From positions 6,758,001 through 6,822,000 of the forward strand of contig NC_003279.8 in assembly GCF_000002985.6 (NCBI RefSeq): a DNA stretch of 64,000 nt, read 5' to 3'. Source of the stretch: Caenorhabditis elegans (Eukaryota; Nematoda; Chromadorea; Rhabditida; Rhabditidae). A model generated the notes under the pieces. The model was not told the origin of the DNA and made no database searches. It saw only the letters and a program-made list of their open reading frames with translations. The position numbers and the translations under genes are program-made. Each line of letters starts with the position of its first letter. The first letter of the stretch is position 1. Positions 22,821 to 33,024 of this stretch are shown piece after piece.

Positions 22821-25800
22821 ATGGCTGGAAGAAAGTCATCAAGGACGGCTGAACGTGTCCCCACTACACAAAAGCCAGAAAGAAAATCTGCTATTTTGTA
22901 AGTTGAATTTAGATGGATATTAGAGAACTGATAATTTTTAGACTTTATAAATATTTATTCATCTTTCGAAAAATTTTAATTTTCAGATCTCCACATGACG
23001 AACTGCGTGAACGTCTTCTGGAGACTGCAATTGATATGAAGGAAAATATTCCACAACGAAATACCCGAAATTCGAGCGTTGGAAGTCAGAAATCAGATTG
23101 TTCTGAGACAAGAAAACGACGAAGTACTAAGGTTTGTGTGCTTATCAGTGAACATTTTAAGATGGAACAAGGGAAATGAAATAGAGAGTGATAAGAAAAG
23201 TACTTTTTTAAATTATAATATTACTACTTGTACAAATGCCTAAAGAGATTTTTGCTTCTAATTTTTCGAAAACCGTAAGAAAAACTGTCAAACGATTGCG
23301 GATTGTTACTAAGCTGAATGGGGGTAAGGAATACATTTTAATTTGCCAACAAAATTAGCAAATATTTCTAGATTTAAACACATTTTGCTATATTTTCAGT
23401 TTTGAATTTAACTTATTTAGGTAACAGCATTCATCCAGAAACACAATGTCTAACAAATTAATTGAATTTCGTGGGTAACTAACTAACAGTCAAACGCTCA
23501 ATATTGAGTAGTCTGGGTTCTACAGGAAACATCTCTCGTTAAATAATTTGCAAACAAAGTTTGCACTGAGAAACAGACACTTTGTATTTGACCAGTGTAA
23601 TAGTGCGCCAAAATGTACTCATTCTCCCGTTTTCTTTTTTCTTCTCTCATCTCATGTTCACACCAGCACCTCAGATTTGCGAGAAAATAAGACGCAGACA
23701 TCGATAGTCATAGTGACCAGTCTCTTTCGTATGCAGAACACAGTTTTGTGTCCGCTTTGTATGTCCAATACTTGTTTGCCGTCTGAGTCTCACTGTTCAT
23801 CTGGGGGTATAGCTCAGTGGCAGAGCATTCGACTGCAGATCGAGAGGTCCCTGGTTCAACTCCGGGTGCCCCCTAAATACTTTTTGCATTTTGGCTTCTG
23901 CTTAGAATCATGACGATCAAATAAGTTTCCTAAATTTGAACAAAATTATATAGTGGTTCAATCTTGTTTGATAATTTATTAATTTTACAGGAAGGTCCAG
24001 CTGCAAAACGTCATTCGGGCGAGAAGCATCGAAATGGTAGCCGCGAAGATTCTTTGGAGTATATTAGTGGTAATCTAGTTTTATTAGAGTAAAAATGATA
24101 TTCTGTTTGAAGAATATTCAGATGATCGTGAAGTTGGATCTTCATCATCACAATCATCAAGAACCCGTGGACAACCACTTCCAGCTATGCCTGAGGAAGA
24201 AGAAGTGTTTGATAAATCATCTTCATCTGATAATCTTGCCGAATCTGAAGAAAGTCATGAGATGGTCCGATTGGAAGAGAGACAGGATATTGAAGAAGAA
24301 ATTGAGGATGATTTTGATGATGAAGAGGAGGATGTTGTTAACGATAAAGAGGAGTACGAAGAAATTGAATCTGAAGATGAAGATGGTTAGTTTCAAAAAT
24401 ACTCATGATGCGTTTGAAATTATTAGCATTTTAGATCAAAATTTGATAAAAAATAGTGTCTCCAAAGAGAGTATCAGTGTTTCAAGCTGAAAAACCTACC
24501 CAATTTTGATACAATTTAGATTATCCTGTCCAAAACGAAGGATTTGCCGTTACAAAACGGCTCATGAACGACGAACATATGGTTACGGCTCCAACGTTTC
24601 TCAGCACAGCAAAATGCGATGGAATAGGATCACCAACAAAAGTTTGGTCTCTTATGGTCAAACGAGACGAAATTCCACGTGCTACACGATTCTTGCTTGG
24701 AAATCATCCGGATATGGATGATGAAAAGCGACGTATTTTAATTGATTGGATGATGGAAGTGTGTGAATCAGAAAAATTGCACCGAGAAACATTTCATTTG
24801 GCTGTTGATTATGTTGATAGATATTTAGAGTCATCAAATGTTGAATGTTCAACGGATAATTTTCAATTGGTCGGGACGGCTGCTCTATTTATAGCTGCTA
24901 AATACGAGGTAACAATCAGGGGTTTCACTGACACATTTTTCGTTTTTTTTTTTTAGCAAAACCGAAAAAAATTCTAAAACACTTCAAAATCGATAGTTCT
25001 CAAACGGAATTAAATATTTATATTACGATTTACACCCTTTTTCAAAAATCCAAAAAAACCGGCAAGCCTGGTAATAATTTTAATAAAATATTTCACCGAT
25101 CTAGAATTTGGGTTCAATTAATTTTTTCACAGTATAGATTCACATTAATTTTTGTTTTTTTTTTCAGGAAATTTATCCACCTAAGTGCATCGATTTTGCT
25201 CATCTCACCGATAGTGCATTCACCTGTGATAATATTCGAACTATGGAAGTTCTTATCGTCAAGTATATTGGGTGGAGTCTTGGGCCAATCACAAGTATTC
25301 AATGGCTCTCAACATATCTTCAATTACTCGGAACCGGCAAAGTAGGATTTTAAATTTTTTGTTGATTAAAATATTTTTTCAGAAGAACAAGTCTGATCAC
25401 TACGAAGAGCAAAACATGTACGTGCCAGAATTACTCCGTTCAGAATATCTTGAAATGTGTAAAATTCTCGATTTTCTGCTATTTGAGATCGACTCATTTA
25501 CTTTCTCCTATCGTACCATCGCTGCTGCTGTTCTTTTTGTCAACTATGAGCCAACTTGTGCTGTTGAGAAGGCTACCGGATTTATGCAGGCTCAACTTGA
25601 AAAAGTTATTGAATATGTTGAACCGGTGTGCCGGGCGTTCGCCAAACAACGACAACTTCTTGACGATGTTATTCCAAAACATGAATCAATAAAATCGGAT
25701 GATTCACACAATATTCAAGTATACGTTAAAAGGAGTTCAATGGAACCTATTGTGGTAGGTGGATATATAAAATTCATGAATTAGAGGTTGTTTTCATAAT

Positions 25801-25880
25801 TTTTATTTTTCCAGAAAAGCGAACGAGAGAGGATTCAGCATTTAAAAGCTCGCCGTCTTCATCCGCAACGACTTTTCTAA
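22821..25880 (+). CDS. cye-1: Cyclin E
   Basis: Eight exons in phase give 524 residues: 22821-22897, 22987-23131, 23991-24069, 24113-24385, 24520-24908, 25168-25341, 25383-25754, 25815-25880. That is the length I recall for CYE-1. The basic N-terminus (MAGRKSSRTAERV) is followed by a long acidic stretch (about residues 120-190). The cyclin box starts near residue 235, with RRILIDWMMEVCESEKLHRE near 262 and the E-type LAVDYVDRYL segment after it; the second cyclin fold is in exons 6-7. Cyclin E binds CDK-2 and drives G1/S entry. Intron 2 (23132-23990) carries a tRNA gene on the same strand. Confidence 0.97.
23803..23874 (+). tRNA. tRNA-Cys (GCA anticodon)
   Basis: A 72-nt sequence folds as a complete cloverleaf: acceptor stem GGGGGTA/TGCCCCC with discriminator T, A-box TAGCTCAGTGG, anticodon loop CTGCAGA with anticodon GCA, and B-box GGTTCAACTCC. 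No intron. It sits inside intron 2 of cye-1 in the same orientation, so RNA polymerase III would transcribe within a polymerase II unit. Confidence 0.96.
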
Positions 25881-26907
25881 AATAACCCGCAATAGGATTC
25901 TTTTATCATCGAAATTTCTGTAGATTACTTACTTCAAATAATCATGCACACAGGTTGTCCCCGTTAATTCTTTCCTTCAATCTCTTTCTCTCTTTCACCT
26001 AGTCTGTGCCATTTCAATATGATTGCACCCCGGAAAATATCAAAAACTTCACTTAACAAGTGATCCCATATTACAAAAATATTCAAATTCCGAAAATCGA
26101 AAGATGCATTTCCGTTTTATTTTACCGAATTTTGATGTTTTTGTAATGTGTTTAAACCCCTTTTACAATTAACTTATTAATGTTTTGTTTTACTCATCTC
26201 ACTTCCCCTTCTTACTTTGTGCTTATTTTATGTTTTAGGTTTTTTTATTGTATCATAAAACTGGAAATTTTGAAATAGGCTTCTTTCTCCCTAAACTTTT
26301 TTAACAGGTACTGTAACTGGTACATATCCTCTGCCCCACCCCGCTCCCAACTCGTCTTTGTCTGTTTGTTTATACGAAATACAATTTTTAACGAGTATGC
26401 GGGTTTCTGTTAGCTTCAACAATACGATCATTCAAATTTTAAAATTAAGAAACTATAAAAGCACAGTATTTACGTGAGTTGAAACAAAATGCCTTCTCCA
26501 AATTTCTTAACACTGAAAAATTTTCGGAAAAAAAGCAGAAATTACTCCGCAAAAAATTAAGGACATCATTCCAATATTTTTTTTTACTTATTTGATGAAA
26601 AATTAATATATTCCAATAAATTAAAATGAATTATCATCTCAGGAATACTGTAGAATTACTTTAAGATTTTGGCTTATTTATATTAAGTGGTACGGTAGGG
26701 GTACTGTAGGTGTATTGCAGAGTTGTAGACACTGTAAATGAAATTCCAAAGAGCATAAAATTTATCAAAAAAAAGTTTGCGTGAATTTCTAATTAATGTT
26801 TAATCTTCTTTTTTTGTTAAAATTTGTTCAGGGTTTCTTATCAAAAAATGAATCATTATTTAGTTTCTTGGCTAAAACACTACTCATCTTCGTAGTTTCT
26901 TGCCGTG
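25881..26907. other. cye-1 3' UTR and spacer to acdh-5
   Basis: AT-rich, no coding frame. The first part should be the cye-1 3' UTR; AATAAA-like signals are scattered. The region just before 26908 would be the acdh-5 promoter. Confidence 0.4.
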
Positions 26908-29070
26908 ATGTTTCAAGCTTTGTTAAGTAAGTTTGAGTGAATTTCTGGTTTTGGTGGAATTTATTCTGATATCGAAAGCTCTATGTCTATTCAATCAATT
27001 GATGAAAATGCGTAAATAGGGAACTATGCACACACGGCGGCTCAGACTGATGAAGCTTTTCTAGTTTTGGAGAATGAGGTCTAATTGAGCAAATTTTCAG
27101 CAAAACTCAAAAATAATGCGGCTTTGGGAGCAGCTGCAAATAACTTGAACAAGTTCAGAAGTTCGAATCTTGGTAATCAGAGACGTTCTGTCTCAGTTGC
27201 TGTGACATCAACATCTCCGAAATCGGAAAAGCCAGTAGCCAGGGAACATATGATTTATGATGAAACTCATTTTGTCATGCAGAAGAGTTTGGGAAAACTT
27301 ATCGAAGAAAAAATCAATCCAAATGTGGCAAAATGGGAACAAGACGGGCGGTATCCAGCACATTTGGTATTCAAAATGCTTGGAGATCATGGTGTTTTTG
27401 GTGTTAATAAACCAGAAGGTAATACGCTTTTTTTAGCTAACTTGTTTTATTAATTAGTTATCCATGCAATATTATTATTTGATTGGACTTTTCAAAACGA
27501 AAAAGTGTTACCACAAAAAACCAAAAGCGTAGATTTCAGAACTTGGAAGAATAACTTCCAGGTTACAATTAGAATATCAGAACACCAACTTTTTGGGTTC
27601 TAAAAATGTCAAGAGCCTGTAAAACTACATCATTCTAAAATGTTAAAAAGATAGTACTGGTGGGAGGAAAACCTTAAAGATACAAAAAACTGCAAGAATA
27701 ATAGAATTAATACGGTGTGTTATTTCTCATTTTTACCAACGATTTTTAGCATTTGGTGGAACTGGAACGGATATTGCAATGGCAACAGCAATTGCTGAGC
27801 AGATGGGAGCAATTAATTGTGGATCAATTCCAATGTCAGTTATGGTTCAGACTGATATGAGTACACCTGCACTTGCACAGTTTGGTGAGTATTTCCGTTT
27901 ACCACCAAAATTAGAAATAATTGAATATTAGGTTCTGATGCTCTTCGCGAAAGATTCCTTCGTCCATCAATCACTGGAGATCTTGTCAGTTCATTGGCTG
28001 TATCTGAACCACATGCTGGATCCGATGTATCAGCTGTGCACACACACGCACGTCGTCAAGGATCTGACTTGATAATCAATGGTTCGAAAATGTGGATTAC
28101 AAATGGTGGTCAGGCGGATTGGGCGTGTGTTCTTGTGAACACATCAAATACATCGAATGTTCATAAGAATAAATCGTTGGTTTGTGTTCCATTGGATGCT
28201 GTTGGAGTTCATAGATCAACTCCACTGGATAAGTTGGGAATGAGAAGTTCGGATACTGTTCAGTTATTTTTTGAAGATGTTCGCGTGAGTTTTGAGACAC
28301 AAAAAACAATTATTTCGTTTTCAACAATGATAATTTCAAAATACCAACAAAAAAGTTCACCACGAGTTTTGAATATTAGTTTTTCGTTGATTATTTGTGC
28401 TTGAACATTCTTGCATCAATTCAGGACCTTTACCTAGTTGCGTGATTACAGTACACATATTTTCACTTTTTAAAAGCAATAGTAAGAAATTTATTTCAAT
28501 TTTAAACTAAAATCCTGCAGGTCCCTTCATCTTACATAATTGGAGAAGAAGGTCGTGGATTTGGATATCAAATGAAACAATTCAATGATGAACGTCTTGT
28601 AACTGTTGCTGTTGGCCTTCTTCCACTTCAAAAATGTATTGATGAGACAATTGAATATGCAAGGGATCGATTGCTTTTCGGAAAGACTCTTCTTGATCAA
28701 CAATACATTCAATTCCAATTGGCTGAGTTGGAAGCAGAGCTCGAGGCAACTCGTGCACTGTTGTATCGAACTGTTCTGGCACGAAGCCGTGGAGATGATG
28801 TGAGCATGTTGACTGCAATGGCAAAATTGAAGATTGGAAGATTGGCTAGAGCTATTACTGATCAGTGTTTGCAGGTAACAAATACAAAACTTTTCACAAT
28901 TTCTAAATGATATTTTATAGGTGTGGGGAGGTGCAGGATATTTGAATGAAAATGGAATTTCGAGAGCTTTCCGAGATTTCCGTCTTTTCTCGATCGGAGC
29001 CGGTTGCGATGAGGTCATGATGAGAATCATTCATAAGGCTCAGTCACGTAGACAACTGAAGAAGGCATAG
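26908..29070 (+). CDS. acdh-5: Mitochondrial acyl-CoA dehydrogenase
   Basis: Six exons: 26908-26926, 27101-27418, 27750-27884, 27932-28284, 28521-28874, 28921-29070; 442 residues. A tiny first exon (MFQALL plus one base) was chosen because its GTAAGT donor and phase fit the acceptor at 27100, giving a basic, S/N/R-rich leader typical of mitochondrial import. Family landmarks: AFGGTGTDIAMA, SLAVSEPHAGSDVSA (FAD-binding middle domain), NGSKMWITNGGQADW, LGMRSSDTVQLFFEDV, GKTLLDQQYIQFQLAELE, and WGGAGYLNENGISRAFRDF. The final FSIGAGCDEVM holds the Glu where most family members carry the catalytic base in GGTxEI. The enzyme oxidises acyl-CoA and passes electrons to ETF. AATAAA lies at 29121. Convergent with an ETF-beta methyltransferase gene. 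Confidence 0.92.
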
Positions 29071-30082
29071 GATTGATTTATTCCGTAGCTATTCTATTTT
29101 CCTTTCTGTAGTATTCTCGCAATAAAATTTTTTATTGTGTGTTCAGTGATTTCAGAGATCTTATTAAAGTGAAAAAGCCATCAAGGTTGACGCATGCCTA
29201 CGTTCTAACGTCTACCTCATACTTGCCTAGGTGCCTACCTCATGCCGTCTACGCCATACCTGCTTATATCTTTTCAAACCTACAGGAAGCTTAAAGCTCC
29301 CCCTGATGCCCTGACTATCTAAATCCTTGCCTTATGATGCCTGCCTACTTTTATGTGAAACAGTTTTTATTTATTTTTTAAGTATTTTGAGATGTGCGTA
29401 CTGTTTGGTTGTGAAAATTGCAAATTGTAATTGGTGAATTTTTATCTTGAAGAATTGAATTGTATACGTTAATGATAGAACAACTATTGTACAAGATACT
29501 TAATCGCGTACTAAATATAACATAAGTGTAGAAACGAAAATTTATGTCAAGTACAAACAGGTATGCGTCTTTAAGGAGTACTGTAGCTTTAAAACTTTCG
29601 TTAACGAGGAATTTCCATCGATTTTTCATAGTTTTTGTCACGACTTGTTAAGTAAAATGTATGTTTCTTTTTTAATTGTTAAAATGTTAGTTTTTTAATG
29701 AGTACATATGTTTTTTTTCAACGAAAAGCTATGAAAAATCGGTGAAAATTTGTACTTTAAAAGTACTTTAAAAAGCGCAAACCCGTTTGTATTTGACAAT
29801 AATTGTCGTGTCGAGACCAGGTACCGTATTTTTGGCACAAAATGGCAAAATTTTGCGTCTGAGCAATAGCAGTTAACAATTCCACGAGCCTAAATTCGAA
29901 AAATCCTTTCAACTTCTATAGGAGTTTTTTTCAAAGTTCCGATGCATCCTTTGTCTGTAAGACTTTGGAGCTCCTAGATTGTCCTGGAATGATTTTCTTT
30001 CCGTTAGAGGCCAGTTACAATAGTTTCTAGTAAAGTTCAACAATTTTATTCCTGAAAGACTAATTCAGTTTAAATTTAACAG
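29071..30082. other. Convergent spacer with repeats
   Basis: Between acdh-5 and the methyltransferase. It holds a CTAC/GCCTAC-rich degenerate tandem stretch at about 29190-29350 and a diverged copy of the dispersed palindrome at about 29550-29865 (TCGAGACCAGGTACCGTATT near 29812). No coding. Confidence 0.6.
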
Positions 30083-30986
30083 TTATTGGAATTTTAATTC
30101 AAATACTTTCGCAGTATTGAATCCGTAATGTTCCTTAATGACGTATCCTGGAAGTGAAAACTCGGCCAATTGATTTTTGGTGAACTTCGTTTTGTATCTG
30201 TAAACCGAATTTATGAGGTTATGAGAAACATTTTCTATTTGAAAATGAAATTGCAAAGTATTCACCGTTGCAAGTATTCGGATTCGGCTAGTGGATGACG
30301 ATCGGGGTCACCAACAAGTACTCTGACCATATGTGCATCTTGAATTCTGTAGAATTTAATTATATGTTTTTGCACCAATTTTGAGATATTCCTACTTTTT
30401 AAGCCACGAAAAAAGAAGTTCAGCAAAGTCAGAATCGTAAAACATGTCACCTAGGAGAATGAATTTTCTGATATTTTTGGAGTCAGTGAAAAATTGAGTG
30501 GACATTCTTTCATTTTTATCATCTAAAAAATTGATCGAAGAGTATTGAATCTTTGAATCTCTTAAATTGTTCAGATGGAAATTGAGCTTCGTGGATAGAA
30601 GTGCATCTGAAATAAGTAGCTCATTCTACACTGATTAACTTCAATCTCAAAAACAAACATCTATCAATGTCGTTTGCTAGAATCTTCTTCGCTCCACAAA
30701 TAGAAGCAGATATCGAGGCTGAACCACAGCCGGCGCCGAAGTCGACAATTTCTGATCCTTGAAACAAAGGTTTATTATCAAGAATGAACCTTGATAGGCC
30801 TTGGCCGCCAGGCCAATAGAATGCCCAATAGGGATCTGGAAGAGGACAAGCATCGGGAGTGCTCATCCACAGTGGACTAGCAATTGTAATAAGATGAAGA
30901 TTGATTTCTGGAGTTAGACTTTCATTGCTAACTATTGTATTTCGAATCATCCATTTCGCAGCAGCATTTAGGCTGGGCTTCAACAT
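30083..30986 (-). CDS. ETF-beta lysine methyltransferase (ETFBKMT/METTL20-like)
   Basis: Four exons (30659-30986, 30396-30606, 30266-30346, 30083-30197) give 244 residues. The seven-beta-strand methyltransferase SAM site is EIVDFGAGCGSASISAS, followed by ILANDIDRYALLSTKLN (acidic loop) and the motif LGDMFYDSDFAELLFSWLK, then VLVGDPDRHPL. All of these align with human ETFBKMT (LGSGCGATAIAA, ILANDID, LGDMFYDEDLADSLHQWLK, VLIGDPGR). That enzyme trimethylates lysines of the mitochondrial ETF beta subunit and tunes its electron uptake from acyl-CoA dehydrogenases. I used a GTTTGT donor at 30658; reading on would hit a stop after SVE. A WAFYWPGGQGLSRF motif lies before the SAM site. Confidence 0.9.
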
Positions 30987-31161
30987 GATCACTCTTTGAT
31001 TGCTAAATGTAAATTCCGGATTGTTTGTTCGAGACTCAAAAATTAGATAAATTCATATAACGGCATTTTCCCCAAAGTTTCAAACAATTCTACATCGCGA
31101 CTTTCGAGCAAATTTTTTTAAATCGTTCATTGAATGACGAATAACAACTTTAACAACACAT

Positions 31162-31736
31162 TTAGTCGAAGAGACCGAAGCCCATGTCGTCGTCGGATTC
31201 CTCCTTTGGCTCCTCCTTCTTCTTCTCTTCGGCTGAAACATTTGAATTTAAAAAAAATAGGGATCTTCTGCGTACCCAGATAAAAAATTACTACTGCGGA
31301 GCACATAGTATTCAAAATCTCTTACTTGCTTAAATTTTTAAGTGACTCACGCCACCTGTACTGCTTCGAAATTTTAAATCGTGCTCCGCAATGGATTATT
31401 TTTAAATGTGGGTCATAATTAGTGAAACAAAACTTGCCTTTTGGTGCGGCTCCTCCTGATGGGGCGGCAGCAGCTGGGGCAGATCCGCCTGATGGGACCG
31501 AGCTGAGCTTGACCTTGCCCTGGGCGATAACCTCGGAGATAGTCTTTCCCTTGAGGGCATCGACGACGGAGTTGGCGTTCTCCATGTCGCAGTCGAGACC
31601 TCCGGCTTCTGCAATATAAGTATTTATATCGGAAAAACGTGATATAAAACTTACCGAGGACCTTAAGGACATCTTGTGCAGATGGGGAGGCATTTCCACC
31701 GAGGGTGGCGAGAAGATAAGCTCCCAAGTACTTCAT
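31162..31736 (-). CDS. Large-subunit acidic ribosomal stalk protein P2
   Basis: Three exons (31655-31736, 31438-31608, 31162-31232) give 107 residues. MKYLGAYLLATLGGNASPS is the helical dimerisation domain; SAPAAAAPSGGAAP is the hinge; EEKKKEEPKEESDDDMGFGLFD is the acidic tail with the conserved DDDMGFGLFD end that recruits elongation factors. The second intron must use a GC donor (GCAAGT) because no GT donor keeps the AAPKAEEKKK reading. It sits head-on to the Q-rich gene with a long shared upstream region. Confidence 0.96.
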
Positions 31737-33024
31737 GGCTGAAAATATAAGTTTAACAGGTCCAAAATTTTGATAAGAAAACAAAATAAGTTGTGAATAA
31801 ACGTGTTCAGATAAAGAAGCTAGAAAAATAAGTTTGTAAAAAACTATTTATTTATTTTATCAAAAAGTTCCAATCAAAAGAAAAAATAAACCACTCCGAC
31901 AAATTCGCGATGGAAGATAAATTCACTATGACTTCAGAAAACATTAATTCGTTATTTTCTGAACAAATTTTAAAGCACTATCATTTTAAACAAATTAATT
32001 TTTAAAAAAGGTGTAACAAACGGCCATTTTCAGTTAAAAACTCGAAAAAAGAGGCAAAAAATTTAGGATTTCATGAGTTTCGAAGGAGAAAAGAGAGTGC
32101 AGACACAGAAGTCTATCCGAGACGCCAGTTCGGGTACGGTATCACTCGTTTCACGTGTGCGATATTTTAATAATTGACCAATTTACGCAAATTGGCTCGA
32201 TTTTCAGCCATTTTCAGCAAAGAGCACTTTCACGTCAGTTCTACTGTCTGATGCTTTATAAAAATTTGATAACTTAATACACTGCATTAAAGCATCATCT
32301 AAAAGTGAAGAATTCCGTTATCGATTTTTGAAGTCGAATCTGTAATGTAATTTACAATTTCAAAAGTTCCATATTTCATAGCTACATCTTTCTTTTATTA
32401 GTCTGTTATGTTGATATCTGCTTTTAAAAAAGCCTGAATGATTGCAGACATTGAGTAATCGGTTGAGTATCAAATCGACCGCGACGCGGTGGTGCTGCGT
32501 CGCGGTCGCGTTACGACCGTGAGTGTCCGCCGTTCTTTCGGAACCGCCGAACTGCCATGCGCAAACTACGTCATCAGGATAGTTTCTGATTTTCAGATAT
32601 TCCATTTTTGACTTTTGGGTGCAAGAAGAACAGCTTTTCGACGTCCCTATCGCATTTCTCTACCAAAACTCCGCCCCATTATTGATTTTCCTTGCACTTT
32701 TCCCTTCAGGCAATTCAAATTTCGCGCCGTAGAAAACTAAAATACTTATCAGTTTTGGCTTAAATTTCAAAAAACTTTTTACAGTAAAGGAGAAACGAAC
32801 TATTTATAATTCCCCAAGACTATATTTGTTAGAAAAATCTTCTTCGTTCAAAAGTTCTCTTAAGTAGATATCAAGTCGTTATAAATTGATTTTTATGCTA
32901 TTTTGATTAAAATTCTCTGACTATGGTTTTTCGAATAATCTGATAATTGGTCCGACGAATTCAATTGTTATATTTGCAGAAAATTTCAGAAAAAATAGTT
33001 GGCGCTGAATGGTCGTGTCGGTCG
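31737..33024. promoter_or_regulatory. Divergent upstream region, P2 / pqn-20
   Basis: About 1.3 kb. A CpG-rich block at 32475-32560 holds a perfect 12-bp hairpin (32476-32487 with 32497-32508). A minus-strand open frame of 81 codons overlaps it but has no recognisable family signature and is not called. The rest is AT-rich. Confidence 0.45.

Noticed and set aside
24095-24490. 131-codon + strand frame overlapping cye-1 exon 4
   Set aside because: Alternate frame of the acidic cyclin E exon; the exon's splice phase selects the acidic frame.
27085-27100. TTG start for acdh-5
   Set aside because: Non-ATG and located before the TTTTCAG acceptor; the mini-exon at 26908 supplies an in-phase ATG and a targeting leader.
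32360-32605. 81-codon minus-strand frame over the CpG-rich block
   Set aside because: No homology signature, no matching splice context, and it overlaps a palindrome that explains its composition.
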